Origin: Streptomyces ferrugineus
GTDB taxonomy: Bacteria; Actinomycetota; Actinomycetes; Streptomycetales; Streptomycetaceae
Assembly: GCF_015160855.1 (NCBI RefSeq)
Contig: NZ_CP063373.1
Location: 5,146,001-5,210,000, forward strand
Reading direction: 5' to 3'
DNA: 64,000 nucleotides
Shown here one piece after another: positions 45,536-55,117 of this stretch (within the stretch, counting starts at the first letter, position 1; each line of letters starts with the position of its first letter). The notes below the pieces were generated by a model that was not told the origin of the DNA, did not search any database, and saw only the letters and a program-made list of their open reading frames with translations. The translations under genes and the position numbers were made by a program.

Positions 45536-46570
45536 TCAGGTGCCGGGAACGAGGACCATCCGGAAGCGGGCCTTGCCCTCTTGCTGGGTGTCGAGCGCCT
45601 GCTGCGCCTCCTCCAGCGGGACGGTCTGCACCTGGGGGCGGACACCGGTGGCGACCGCGAAACGCATGGCCTGTTCGGTGTCGGCGGGGCTGCCGGTCAG
45701 ATGACCGGAGACGCTGCGCGCGCCCATGACGAGCTTGGCCAAGGGCAGTTGGAGGGGCGATCCGTCGAAGCCGACGACGGTGAGCCGCCCGTGCGGGGCG
45801 AGCCCGTCCACCAGCTCGGCGAGCGGTTTGCTGCTGGAGGCCGTGGACAGGATCAGCCGCGCCCCGCCCAACTCCCGCAGGGCCGCTCCTGGTTCGTGCA
45901 GCTCGGTGTCGACGTAGTGCCGCGCGCCCAGTTCCTCGGCGAGCTTCCGCTTCTCCTCGCCCCGGCCGATCGCCACCGTCTCGAACCCCATGGCCGCGGC
46001 GAACTGCACCGCCAGATGCCCCAGACCCCCGATCCCCAGGACGGCGACCAGGTCGCCCGGACCGGCGCCGGAGTGCCGCAGGGCGTTGAAGGTGGTCACG
46101 CCCGCGCAGCCGAAGGGTGCGGCCTCCGCCGCCGACAGGCTCTCGGGGATCCGGGCGAGGGTGGCAGCGGGAACGGTGATGGTGCTTGCCCAGCCCCCGG
46201 CGTACGACATGCCCGGGATCTTCCGCTCCGGGCAGTGGACGACATCGCCGGTACGGCAGGCGGAGCAGTGCCCGCAGCTGCCGCCGAACCAGCCGACGGT
46301 CACCCGCTCCCCCACCTCCCACCCCTGCACCTGGGGCCCCAGCTCCGCGATGACACCGGCGACCTCATGCCCCGGAGTGACCGGGAAGCCGGTCGCCGGA
46401 GCGGGATTGCGGACCGTACCGATGTCGGCGCCGCAGATTCCGGTCGCCTCCACGTCGATACGCACCTCGCCGACCCCGGGCGGCCGCGTCTGGACCGGGA
46501 CGACCCGTACGGCAGCCCCGGGCTCCGCCACTTGTGCGGCCCTGTGGACATGATTAGCGTTCGGGGACAT
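45536..46570 (-). CDS. Zinc-dependent alcohol dehydrogenase (AdhP-like)
   Basis: A 344-residue zinc MDR enzyme. Catalytic-zinc residues fall in ATGICGADIGT and VTPGHEVAGVI, structural zinc in CGHCSACRTGDVVHC, and the NAD fold reads VAVLGIGGLGHLAVQFA. It oxidises alcohols or reduces aldehydes. ATG 46570 has AAGGAGGGA just upstream; the open frame further 5' (to 46675) lies in the promoter. First gene of the operon, divergent from the LysR gene that probably regulates it. Confidence 0.92.
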   Translation of the reverse strand: MSPNANHVHRAAQVAEPGAAVRVVPVQTRPPGVGEVRIDVEATGICGADIGTVRNPAPATGFPVTPGHEVAGVIAELGPQVQGWEVGERVTVGWFGGSCGHCSACRTGDVVHCPERKIPGMSYAGGWASTITVPAATLARIPESLSAAEAAPFGCAGVTTFNALRHSGAGPGDLVAVLGIGGLGHLAVQFAAAMGFETVAIGRGEEKRKLAEELGARHYVDTELHEPGAALRELGGARLILSTASSSKPLAELVDGLAPHGRLTVVGFDGSPLQLPLAKLVMGARSVSGHLTGSPADTEQAMRFAVATGVRPQVQTVPLEEAQQALDTQQEGKARFRMVLVPGT

Positions 46571-46600
46571 GGAAATCCCTCCTTGAATAAAGAGGACGCG

Positions 46601-46617
46601 GATATCCACGGAATATC
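46601..46617. promoter_or_regulatory. Candidate LysR box GATAT-N7-ATATC
   Basis: GATATCCACGGAATATC lies 31 bp upstream of the alcohol dehydrogenase start within the 153-bp divergent promoter; it contains T-N11-A. A second 10-bp palindrome GGCTATAGCC (46698-46707) sits just before the LysR start, a possible autoregulatory site. Confidence 0.5.
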
Positions 46618-46723
46618 TCGCGCGCGGTTCGGTCTGTACGGTAGGGCGTCCGGGACGAGCTCGGTAGAGGATCATGGTGAATGGGGGTATAAAGAGCGGC
46701 TATAGCCATGAGAGGAAAGCAGC

Positions 46724-47614
46724 ATGAACATCGAAGGGCTGCGCTACGCCAGGGCCGTCTCCGCGACGAAGTCGTTCAGTGCGGCCGCCCGGGCCTACGG
46801 GGTCACCCAGCCCGCTCTGTCCAACGGCATCGCGCGGCTGGAGCAGGAGCTCGGCGTGACGCTGTTCGAGCGCTCGCCGCGCGGGGTACGGCCGACCGCG
46901 GACGGCACCCGGATCCTGCCCATGATCGACCGAGCCCTCGACGCCCTGGACGCTGTCGTCGCCGAGGCCCGGCGGCTGGCCCGGCCGGCATCCGACACGA
47001 TCCGCATGGGTGTCTCCCCGCTGATCGGGGCCGACCTCGTCGCCCGGGCCTTCGACGCCGCCCGCACCCTGGACCGTCCCCGGGACCTGGTCCTGCGCGA
47101 GGCGGATCTCACCCACCTGCGCGAGGATCTGAAGGCAGGAAACCTGGACGTCCTCCTCGTGCCGGCCGTGCAGGCCATGCCCACGTTCCGGCACCGCGTC
47201 ATCGCCCGCGAGCCGGTGGTCGTGATCGACCCCGCCGACTCCCGGACCCAGAGCCCGGTCGAGCTGCGGGCCGCGGCCGACGCCGCCTACATCCTCGTAC
47301 CGGACAGCTGCGGCCTGACCACCTTCACCACCGACCTCTTCCGCGACCACGACCTGCCGCTGCGCACCTACCCCGGAGAAGCCTCCAACTACCGGGTACT
47401 GGACGAGTGGGCGCGGATGGGCGTGGGCGCCGCGCTGCTGCCCCAGTCCAAGACCACGCATGACCAGGGCAGCTCCCGTCCCCTGGTCCGGGCCGGGACT
47501 CCCGTGGAGATCGCCTACGAGGCCGTCTGGGACAACAGCACGCCGCTCGCGGCCGACCTGGAGGACTTCGTCGCGGCTCTCACTCAGCTTGCCGACGAGG
47601 CCCCCGGTGATTGA
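46724..47614 (+). CDS. LysR-family transcriptional regulator
   Basis: A 296-residue LysR protein with the HTH at about 1-60 (SFSAAARAYGVTQPALSNGI, LGVTLFERSPRGVRPT). The substrate-binding-like domain includes RMGVSPLIGADLVARAFDAA and DVLLVPAVQ. It is divergent from the alcohol dehydrogenase-amine oxidase-DinB-MFS-TusA operon and is its probable regulator. The effector is likely the operon's substrate or an oxidative signal (inference). Confidence 0.9.
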   Translation: MNIEGLRYARAVSATKSFSAAARAYGVTQPALSNGIARLEQELGVTLFERSPRGVRPTADGTRILPMIDRALDALDAVVAEARRLARPASDTIRMGVSPLIGADLVARAFDAARTLDRPRDLVLREADLTHLREDLKAGNLDVLLVPAVQAMPTFRHRVIAREPVVVIDPADSRTQSPVELRAAADAAYILVPDSCGLTTFTTDLFRDHDLPLRTYPGEASNYRVLDEWARMGVGAALLPQSKTTHDQGSSRPLVRAGTPVEIAYEAVWDNSTPLAADLEDFVAALTQLADEAPGD

Positions 47615-47728
47615 AGGAGGTTATGCCTCGATTAATCTGGCGCCTCCGGTCGGATTCATTTCCATTAATTCAGGTCGCCGCCAAGGCGTATCCGGGCCCA
47701 CGAGACGGCACGGGAAAGGAACAGCACA

Positions 47729-48421
47729 ATGACGAGCGCGGACGCCGCCGTACTCGATGACCCGGTGGGTGCGTCACTCCGTGGACATCATGCAGGCCTG
47801 GCCCGCCAACTCGGCCGTGCCGCCACGTACTTGCCGGATGTCGCGACCTTCTCAGCGGTGTCCCCCACCGCGGACTCGACGGACTGGGGCCATCTCGCCC
47901 GGCTGCTCGGTTCGGGCGGGTTCGCCGACATGTTCAGCTGCCCGGCGATCCCACCGCCGGACTGGGAGCCGGTCTTCGTCCTCGAAGGCCGGCAGATGAT
48001 CTGGCCTCGTGGCCGCCCTGGTCAGGCTGGTCCCGACGGTGTGGTCGAACTGGGTGCGGCCGATGTGCCCGAGATGCTCGACCTCGCCGCGCGGACCCAG
48101 CCGGGGCCGTTGTGGCCGCGCACCCACGAACTCGGCACCTATCTCGGCATCCGCGTGGGCGGCAGGCTGGTGGCCATGGCGGGCGAACGGCTGCGGCCTC
48201 CGGGATGGACCGAGATCAGCGCCGTGTGCACAGCCCCCGAGGCCCGCGGGCGAGGCCATGCCGCCCGCCTGGTGGGCGCACTCGCCGCAGGCATCCTGTC
48301 CCGGAACGAACGCCCCTTCCTGCACGTGGCCGAGGCGAACACCGGCGCGATCGCACTCTACGAACGACTCGGCTTCGAAAGCCGCACGCACGTGACCTTC
48401 CGAGGGTTCCGGACGCCCTGA
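47729..48421 (+). CDS. GNAT-family acetyltransferase (FR47-like)
   Basis: A 230-residue protein. The C-terminal half (about 110-225) is a GNAT domain: GTYLGIRVGGRLVAMAGERL, the acetyl-CoA loop VCTAPEARGRGHAARLVGAL and AEANTGAIALYERLGFESRT. The N-terminal about 100 residues lack a recognised motif. Acetyl-acceptor unknown. AAAGGAA precedes ATG 47729. It follows the LysR gene by 114 bp and could be an independent unit. Confidence 0.87.
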   Translation: MTSADAAVLDDPVGASLRGHHAGLARQLGRAATYLPDVATFSAVSPTADSTDWGHLARLLGSGGFADMFSCPAIPPPDWEPVFVLEGRQMIWPRGRPGQAGPDGVVELGAADVPEMLDLAARTQPGPLWPRTHELGTYLGIRVGGRLVAMAGERLRPPGWTEISAVCTAPEARGRGHAARLVGALAAGILSRNERPFLHVAEANTGAIALYERLGFESRTHVTFRGFRTP

Positions 48422-48739
48422 GCGGTGGAGCAGTCGTACGGGATCTGGGTCGGCCGCCCCGTCGTGGATCTCCTCACGGTGCACAGCCCCGCACGAGGAC
48501 GGCGGCCTCCTCGTCGAGTTCAGCTCGACGCGCCGGCGTGGTCGCGCGGCTCACCCCAAGGGTGCCGAAGACCTGCAATGCGGCGGAGACTTGGCACCGT
48601 TTCACTCAGGTCGAGCAGAAACACGTCGCAGCCTTCCTGCCGACGACAACCGGTCCCTGCTTCGGGCCGTGCACCTGTCCAGTAACGCGGCAAGTGCTGT
48701 ACGCCGCTGCATCTCGGCAATGCTCAGAGGACGATGCGG
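48422..48739. other. Intergenic stretch, nothing recognised
   Basis: About 320 bp after the acetyltransferase. Frames on both strands are unremarkable; it leads into a transposase remnant. Confidence 0.35.
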
Positions 48740-48915
48740 GTTCCTTGCCAGCATCGAGACAATGTTCGGTCCGACGTACCACAGCCCCCGTGAGCGGGGC
48801 GCTGGCCGTAGCTGCTTGACCAGGTGGAAGACCTCGCTGGCTACGCAGCGTTTGAGGCGTCGGACGATTTCGCGTCGGGTCTTGCCCTCCTTGGTCCGGC
48901 GCTCGTAATTGCCCT
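48740..48915 (-). pseudogene. IS110-family transposase, C-terminal remnant
   Basis: The minus frame reads YERRTKEGKTRREIVRRLKR then CVASEVFHLVKQ. This matches the end of IS110-type DEDD transposases (...Y..RR..EGK..REI.R.LKR..A.E.Y..L). Only about 40 family residues survive; the Ser-containing catalytic region is not found nearby. Confidence 0.6.
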
Positions 48916-49003
48916 AGGTGCGTGCCGGCACCGCAGCACGCCGGGGGCACCGCCTGCGCTTCCGCGTCAACGGACAGGCGGCAGCACGGAAGTGGGCGAT
49001 CTC

Positions 49004-49037
49004 GGCAGAGCCGTACGGTGTACCGCACGGCTCTGCC
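49004..49037 (-). terminator. Hairpin terminator of the LpdA gene
   Basis: GGCAGAGCCGTACGG (49004-49018) pairs with CCGCACGGCTCTGCC (49023-49037) with one G-T wobble and a 4-nt loop, abutting the stop codon of the flavoprotein gene. Confidence 0.75.
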
Positions 49038-50459
49038 TCAGGTGCTGTGCAGCTGTCGTGCCACCTCGGCGATCGAGCCCGAAAGGGAGGGGTACACGGT
49101 GAAGGCGTTCGCGATCTGTTCGACCGTCAGATTGTTGTCGACCGCGATCGAGATCGGGTGGATCAGTTCCGAAGCGCGCGGTGACACGACCACCCCGCCG
49201 ACCACGATGCCCGTACCCGGCCGGCAGAAGATCTTGACGAAGCCGTCCCGGATGCCCTGCATCTTGGCGCGCGGGTTGCGCAGCAGCGGCAGCTTGACGA
49301 CGCGGGCGTCGATCTTGCCGGCGTCCACGTCGGCCTGGGAGTAGCCGACGGTGGCGATCTCGGGGTCGGTGAAGACGTTGGAGGACACGGTCTTGAGGTT
49401 CAGCGGGGCCACGGCATCGCCGAGGAAGTGATACATGGCGATGCGCCCCTGCATCGCCGCCACCGAGGCGAGGGCGAAGACGCCGGTGACGTCACCCGCG
49501 GCATACACACCAGGCGCGGTCGTCCGGGACACCTTGTCGGTCCAGATGTGCCCGGACTCGCGCAGCCTGACCCCGGCCTCCTCCAGGCCCATGCCCGCGG
49601 AGTTCGGGATGGCGCCGACGGCCATCAGACAGTGGCTGCCACTGATGACACGCCCGTCGGCGAGGGTGACCTCGACCCGGTCGCCGACCCGCTTGGCGGC
49701 GGCGGCGCGCGAGCGGGCCATGACGTTCATGCCACGACGCCGGAAGACGTCCTCCAGCACCGCGGCGGCGTCCGGGTCCTCACCCGGCAGCACGCGGTCC
49801 CGGGACGACACGAGGGTGACCCGCGACCCGAGCGCCTGATAGGCGCCGGCGAACTCGGCACCGGTGACACCCGACCCGACCACGATGAGCTCCTCGGGCA
49901 GCTCAGTGAGGTCGTACACCTGGGTCCAGTTCAGGATCCGCTCGCCGTCGGGCTGGGCGTCGGGCAGCTCACGAGGATGACCACCGGTGGCGATCAGAAC
50001 CGCGTCCGCGACGAGCGTCTCCTCGCTCCCGTCGGCGGCACGCACGACAACCTTCCGCGACCCGTCGAGGCCCTGCATGCCCTCCAGCCGGCCACGGCCG
50101 CGCATCACACGGGCACCGGCGCGCGTGACGGAGGCGGTGATGTCGTGGGACTGGGCGAGCGCGAGCCGCTTCACACGCCGGTTGACCTTGCCCAGGTCGA
50201 CGCCCACGACACGCGCGGGCGTGTCGATGTGCGGGGTGTCGTCGGCGACGATGATCCCCAGCTCCTCGTACGACGAATCGAAGGTGGTCATCACCTCGGC
50301 CGTAGCGATAAGGGTCTTCGACGGCACACAGTCGGTGAGCACCGACGCCCCGCCCAGACCGTCGCAGTCGACGACGGTCACCTCCGCGCCGAGCTGGGCG
50401 GCCACCAGGGCCGCCTCGTATCCGCCGGGTCCGCCACCGATGATCACGATCCGAGCCAT
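49038..50459 (-). CDS. lpdA: NAD(P)H-quinone dehydrogenase LpdA (disulfide-reductase-like flavoprotein)
   Basis: A 473-residue two-dinucleotide-binding flavoprotein with RIVIIGGGPGGYEAALVAAQ (FAD), IVVGSGVTGAEFAGAYQALG (NAD(P)H), GVYAAGDVTG and a dimerisation domain. In dihydrolipoamide dehydrogenases a Cys pair sits in GGTCLNVGC. Here the string is GGASVLTDC, so C44 remains but the partner is S39. That rules out lipoamide reduction and matches the mycobacterial LpdA (Rv3303c) type, which reduces quinones with NAD(P)H. ATG 50459 starts exactly at the fold. Single gene with its own hairpin terminator. Likely housekeeping redox or virulence-type protection enzyme. Confidence 0.88.
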   Translation of the reverse strand: MARIVIIGGGPGGYEAALVAAQLGAEVTVVDCDGLGGASVLTDCVPSKTLIATAEVMTTFDSSYEELGIIVADDTPHIDTPARVVGVDLGKVNRRVKRLALAQSHDITASVTRAGARVMRGRGRLEGMQGLDGSRKVVVRAADGSEETLVADAVLIATGGHPRELPDAQPDGERILNWTQVYDLTELPEELIVVGSGVTGAEFAGAYQALGSRVTLVSSRDRVLPGEDPDAAAVLEDVFRRRGMNVMARSRAAAAKRVGDRVEVTLADGRVISGSHCLMAVGAIPNSAGMGLEEAGVRLRESGHIWTDKVSRTTAPGVYAAGDVTGVFALASVAAMQGRIAMYHFLGDAVAPLNLKTVSSNVFTDPEIATVGYSQADVDAGKIDARVVKLPLLRNPRAKMQGIRDGFVKIFCRPGTGIVVGGVVVSPRASELIHPISIAVDNNLTVEQIANAFTVYPSLSGSIAEVARQLHST

Positions 50460-50746
50460 GTGCCCTCATCCGCCGGTCTTTCTCTGCTCGCCGCGCACCG
50501 TACCCGGGAGAAATGCCGTGCAGCCAGAGGGAAAACCGATCCGCGCTTTGTGCACACCGAATCTGAACAAGCAAAATGAGCAGAATTGTCTTTGCTTTCT
50601 GAATGCGCATAAACGCGCCAGTCGTTGCGCCGCGGCGGTAATCACATGTCCAATTGGGCGACCACCCGCCCGGTTCCCGGACAGCGCCTCGGCGGGTGGC
50701 CCAGGCAGAGGTGGACCCGGGAGTGCGGCAGGAGTAGAAAGGTGCC

Positions 50747-53452
50747 ATGGCTCAGGTGCCGGGCCGCCGCCCGGTTTCTCCGGATGCCCCGGCCAGGGAC
50801 GAATCCGCGAGCCGGCAGCGCGGCCGTCTGCGGTCGGTGCTGAATGTGCACAGCGTGATCGGCCAGATGTTCGTCCTCCAGTTGGTGATCATCCTGGGGC
50901 TGGTGGTCGCGGCCGTCGTCCTGCTGGTGCTGACCCTCCAGCGCGAGAGCACCCGTGACGCCAAGGACCGCTCCCTCGGCGTCGCGCAGGCTTTCGCCCA
51001 GGCTCCCGGAGTCGCCCAGGCCCTGCGGTCACCCGACCCGACAGCCGTGCTGCAGGCCCGGGCCGAGGCGGCCAGGGAGGGCTCCGGCATCGACTTCGTC
51101 GTCGTGGTGGACCGGGACGGGATCCGTCGCACGCATCCGAACCCCGAGCTCATCGGCGAGGACAACGACGAGGACATGAGTCCCCTGCTCGCCGGCCGGA
51201 CGATCCAGAGCGAGACGACCGGCTCCCTCGGCCCGCAGTACCGCGCCTTCGTCCCCGTCCGGGCCGCCGACGGAGCGGTGGTCGGCGCGGTCAGTGCCGG
51301 CGTCACCATCGAGAACGTCGATGACAGGGTCGCGCAGGAGATCCCGGCCCTGCTGGGCGCGGCCGCGGGCGCGATGGCCCTCACCGTGGGTGGCGCGGCG
51401 CTCCTCAGCCGACGGCTGCTCCGTCAGACCCACGGCCTCGGCCCGACCGAGATCACCCGCATGTACGAGCACCACGACGCGGTCCTGCACTCGGTACGGG
51501 AGGGCGTGGTCATCGTCGACGGCGCCCGTCGTCTGCTGCTGGCCAACGACGAGGCACATCGGCTGCTCGACATTCCTCCGGACGCGCAGGGCCGCCGGAC
51601 GGACGAACTCGGGCTGACGGCACCGGTCGCCGAACTGCTCGCCTCGGGCCGGGCGGCCACCGATGAGGTGATCTTCGCCGGAGGACGGCTGCTGGCCGTG
51701 AACCAGCGGCCCCTCGACCGGTACAAGGGCCCTCGGGGCAGCGTCGTGACGCTGCGGGACTCGACCGAGCTGCGCGTGCTCGCCGGAAGGGCGGAAGCGG
51801 CGACCGAACGCCTCAAGGTGCTGTACGACGCGAGCGTCCGGATCGGTACGTCCCTCGATGTGACCCGGACGGCGGAGGAACTGGCCGAGGTGGCAGTGCC
51901 GCAGTACGCCGACTTCGTCTCCGTCGATCTCGCCGAGCCGGTGCTGCACGGCGACGAGCCCGTGGGCGCCGAGAAGGAGCTCAGGCGCACCGCGGTACGA
52001 GGCATCCGAGAGGACCCGCCGTTCTATCCCCTCGGGTCACTGATCGAGTTCGTCCGCGCCACACCGCAGGCTGTTGGCCTCAACCGCGGCAGGGCCGTCC
52101 TCGAGACCGACCTGGCCGACGCCTCCGGACTCTGGGCCCAGGACGCCGAACGTGTCCGGCAGATAGTCGACTACGGCGTCCACTCCCTGATCACCGCCCC
52201 GCTCTACGCCCGTGGAGTGGTACTGGGCGTGGCGAACTTCTGGCGGTCACAGCGCTCCGAGCCGTTCGAGGACGACGATCTCGCCCTGGCGGAGGAACTG
52301 GTCGCCCGCGCCGCGGTCTGTATCGACAACGCCCGCCGCTACACCAGGGAGCACACGACAGCAGTGGCGCTCCAGCGCAGTCTGCTGCCCCGCCGGCTGC
52401 CCGAGCAGAACGCCGTCGACATCGCCTACCGCTACCTGCCGGCGCGGCAGGGAATGGGCGGTGACTGGTTCGACGTCATCCCCCTGCCGGGGGCCAGGGT
52501 CGCGCTCGTGGTGGGCGACGTCGTCGGGCAGGGCCTGTCCGCCGCGGCCGCCATGGGCCGCCTGCGTACGGCAGTGCGCACCTTCTCCTCGCTGGACCTG
52601 ATGCCCGACGAACTCCTCGCCCGCCTCGACGAACTGGCCGTGGGCGAGGAGACCCGGGAGGCCGACGACGCGATCGTCGGCGCCACCTGCCTGTACGCCG
52701 TCTACGATCCGGTCGCTCGCCGCTGTGCCCTGGCCCGAGCCGGACACCCCCCGCCCGCGCTGACGCTTCCCGACGGAACCGTGCGCTACCTCGAACCGCC
52801 CGCGGGTCCGCCGCTGGGCGTCGGCGGTATGCCCTTCGAGGCCACCGAGACGGAGGTGCCGGAGGGCAGCAGGCTGGTGCTCTACACGGACGGTCTGCTC
52901 GAGCACCGCGACCGGGACATCGACGTGTGCCTGGACACCCTGGCCGGCACCTTGCGGGATGCAGACGGAACGCTCGAGGACACCTGCGGTGCGGTGCTCG
53001 ACGCCCTGCTGCCGGAGCCCCAGCGCGACGACATCGCGCTGTTGGTGGCCCGTACGCACGTGCTGCGAGCGGACCGGATGGCACGCTGGGACGTGCCCCG
53101 TGACCCCGCGGCCGTGGGCCGGGTGCGCAATGCCGTGGCCGACCAGCTGACCGCGTGGGAGCTGGACGAACTCGGCTTCGTCACCGAGCTGGTCCTCAGC
53201 GAACTGATCACCAATGCCATCCGTTACGCCTCGGGCTCGATCGGCGTCCGGCTGCTCCACGACCGCAAGCTGATCTGTGAGGTGTCCGACGGCAGCAGTA
53301 CCTCACCTCGCCTCCGGTACGCGGCCACCACGGACGAAGGCGGACGCGGTCTGTTCCTCGTGGCGCAGCTCGCCGACCGCTGGGGCACGCGCTACACGGC
53401 GGAGGGCAAGGTCATCTGGGCTGAGCAGACGCTGCCCTCCCGGACGGCGTGA
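50747..53452 (+). CDS. CitA-type membrane sensor fused to GAF-SpoIIE phosphatase-ATPase
   Basis: A 901-residue hybrid. Residues 1-35 are cytosolic, TM1 about 37-65 (VLQLVIILGLVVAAVVLLVL). An extracytoplasmic PDC/CitA domain follows (about 66-200, IDFVVVVDRDGIRRTHPNPE), then TM2 about 203-225 and PAS (about 240-340, VLHSVREGVVIVDGARRLLL). GAF spans about 365-540 (VCIDNARRYTREHTTAVALQ), SpoIIE/PP2C about 550-760 (GGDWFDVIPLPGARVALVVG, VLYTDGLLEHRDRDID) and a HATPase_c about 780-890 (ELITNAIRYA, DEGGRGLFLVAQLADRWG). The front half is the sensor of CitA/DcuS kinases, but the His-kinase core is replaced by a phosphatase. It would couple an extracellular carboxylate-like signal to anti-sigma partner switching. 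GTG/ATG choice: ATG 50747 after AGGAGTAGAAAGG. Confidence 0.87.
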   Translation: MAQVPGRRPVSPDAPARDESASRQRGRLRSVLNVHSVIGQMFVLQLVIILGLVVAAVVLLVLTLQRESTRDAKDRSLGVAQAFAQAPGVAQALRSPDPTAVLQARAEAAREGSGIDFVVVVDRDGIRRTHPNPELIGEDNDEDMSPLLAGRTIQSETTGSLGPQYRAFVPVRAADGAVVGAVSAGVTIENVDDRVAQEIPALLGAAAGAMALTVGGAALLSRRLLRQTHGLGPTEITRMYEHHDAVLHSVREGVVIVDGARRLLLANDEAHRLLDIPPDAQGRRTDELGLTAPVAELLASGRAATDEVIFAGGRLLAVNQRPLDRYKGPRGSVVTLRDSTELRVLAGRAEAATERLKVLYDASVRIGTSLDVTRTAEELAEVAVPQYADFVSVDLAEPVLHGDEPVGAEKELRRTAVRGIREDPPFYPLGSLIEFVRATPQAVGLNRGRAVLETDLADASGLWAQDAERVRQIVDYGVHSLITAPLYARGVVLGVANFWRSQRSEPFEDDDLALAEELVARAAVCIDNARRYTREHTTAVALQRSLLPRRLPEQNAVDIAYRYLPARQGMGGDWFDVIPLPGARVALVVGDVVGQGLSAAAAMGRLRTAVRTFSSLDLMPDELLARLDELAVGEETREADDAIVGATCLYAVYDPVARRCALARAGHPPPALTLPDGTVRYLEPPAGPPLGVGGMPFEATETEVPEGSRLVLYTDGLLEHRDRDIDVCLDTLAGTLRDADGTLEDTCGAVLDALLPEPQRDDIALLVARTHVLRADRMARWDVPRDPAAVGRVRNAVADQLTAWELDELGFVTELVLSELITNAIRYASGSIGVRLLHDRKLICEVSDGSSTSPRLRYAATTDEGGRGLFLVAQLADRWGTRYTAEGKVIWAEQTLPSRTA

Positions 53453-53469
53453 GTCTCCTGTGACCGCAG

Positions 53470-53486
53470 CCACGGTCATGCCGTGG
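53470..53486. terminator. Short hairpin between convergent genes
   Basis: CCACGG-TCATG-CCGTGG, a 6-bp stem between the phosphatase hybrid and the esterase gene. Weak on its own, but the position suits a shared terminator. Confidence 0.35.
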
Positions 53487-53512
53487 ACGGGCCCCACCGT
53501 GCGGGGGACGAG

Positions 53513-54754
53513 TCATGCCGCCGCCCGGCCCTGGCGGACCAGTACCTGCCGCAGGGCGTGCAGCAACGCCTGCGCGCGGGGATCGCTGGTGACATTGGGC
53601 TGCAAGGTGTTGGTGACATAGGCGAAGGAGACACCCAGATCGGGGTCCGTGAAGGCGAGCGTGCCGCCGCGGCCCGGGTGTCCGAAGGCCATGGGCGACG
53701 TCATCGGGGAGGCGGGACCGTGCAGCATGAAACCCAGCCCGAAACGCGTTCTGCTGAGCAGCACCTGATCGGCCCCCGCCGTGTGGAGGCGGCGTGCCTG
53801 GGCCAGCGTCCGCCGGGTCAGGATGCGCCCCGCGGCCAGGGCGGCGTAGAAACCGGCGAGTCCACGGGCGGTGGCGATGCCGTTGGAGGCGGGGAGTTCG
53901 GCGCTCCACCAGGCGGGGTCGTTCTCGTCGGGAGACGGGGTGACGGTGGCGAAGGCCCGGCGGGTGAGCGAGTCGGCGTCGGAGTAGGCGGCGGCGACGC
54001 TCGCGCGCGGACGCGTACGCAGCGCCCCGCCGGACACGTGCGGTGATGCGGCTGCGGCGACCCGTCCGACCCTGTGGTGGTGCTCTGCCGGGAGGCCTAT
54101 CCACACGTCCAGGCCGAGCAGGTCGGTGAGGTCCTCGGCGAGCACCGTGCCGAGTGAGCGCCCGTCCACCCGGCGGACCAGCTCGCCGAGCAGCCAGCTG
54201 AAGGTCTGGGCGTGGTAGCCGTGGGACGTACCGGGTTCCCACAGGGGGTGCTGTGCGGCGACGGCCGACGCACCGGTGATCTGGTCCCCCGCCCGTGCCC
54301 GGTCCAGGGCGTGGTCGAGGGCGGCCAGACCGGCCTGGTGGGACAGCAGCTGACGGGTGGTGATGCGCTCCTTGCCCGCGGCGGCGAACTCCGGCCAGTG
54401 ATCGGACACGGGAGCGTCCAGATCGATCAGTCCCCGGTCGGCGAGCAGCAGCACCACGGTGGCGGCCACGCCCTTGGTCGCCGAGCGCAGGACCTGGACC
54501 GTGTCGCGGGTCCACGGCCTGCCCTCCCCGGCCGGGGCGTCGGCGTCTGCCGTGCCGCCCCACAGGTCGACGACGAGTTCGCCGGCACGGTGGACGGCGA
54601 CGGCCGCGCCCCGGTCGCCGCGCTCTACGAAGTTGGCTGTGAAGGCGTCTCGCACGGCCCCGAATCCCTCGGCCGTCGCGCCATGAACGTGCGGTCCCTC
54701 AGCCGGTCTGTCAGCAGCCCCGGGTGGCAGCACGGTGATCACTTCCTTGCTCAT
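53513..54754 (-). CDS. Serine hydrolase, class C beta-lactamase fold (EstB-like esterase)
   Basis: A 413-residue family VIII esterase/beta-lactamase-like protein. The SxxK nucleophile is S91-K94 in VLRSATKGVAATVV, with YHAQTFSWLLGELVRRVDG (Tyr of the Y-x-x motif) and HPGRGG in the C-terminal position of KTG. No signal peptide is visible from ATG 54754, so it is probably cytosolic, more like carboxylesterases than penicillin-degrading enzymes. The longer frame to 54898 lacks a ribosome site. Substrate unknown. Confidence 0.88.
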   Translation of the reverse strand: MSKEVITVLPPGAADRPAEGPHVHGATAEGFGAVRDAFTANFVERGDRGAAVAVHRAGELVVDLWGGTADADAPAGEGRPWTRDTVQVLRSATKGVAATVVLLLADRGLIDLDAPVSDHWPEFAAAGKERITTRQLLSHQAGLAALDHALDRARAGDQITGASAVAAQHPLWEPGTSHGYHAQTFSWLLGELVRRVDGRSLGTVLAEDLTDLLGLDVWIGLPAEHHHRVGRVAAAASPHVSGGALRTRPRASVAAAYSDADSLTRRAFATVTPSPDENDPAWWSAELPASNGIATARGLAGFYAALAAGRILTRRTLAQARRLHTAGADQVLLSRTRFGLGFMLHGPASPMTSPMAFGHPGRGGTLAFTDPDLGVSFAYVTNTLQPNVTSDPRAQALLHALRQVLVRQGRAAA

Positions 54755-55117
54755 AAACCGTTTATGACGGTGGGGCCTTTTCGCGGAGTCGAGACAATGG
54801 CACCGTTGCGTATTGCTCTTCCGGTCGGCAGCCCTTTCGCTTCTGCTCGTCCGGCACGGTAGATGCACCGCATACGGCGCCACCAGAGCGCTATTCATTG
54901 AGCGGATTACGAGCGTAAGGATCTTTGCGCCCTATTCGCTCGTTTCGCTTACTCCGCCGCGCGCAGGTGCCTGATCGGCATTTAGCGCATACTGCTCCCG
55001 GACCCACCTCTTGTTGACGCGCGTTTCGCCGCCTACGGTCGTCCGGGCCGCGGCACCCTGGGTCGGCTCATGGGCGAGTGCGGTGGTATTTCGAGTCCTG
55101 ACGCCGGGAGGCGCGTG
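54755..55117. other. Divergent intergenic region
   Basis: About 360 bp between the divergent esterase and response-regulator genes. AT-richer around 54880-55000 (e.g. GCTCGTTTCGCTTAC), consistent with promoters; no clear operator dyad noticed. Confidence 0.35.
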
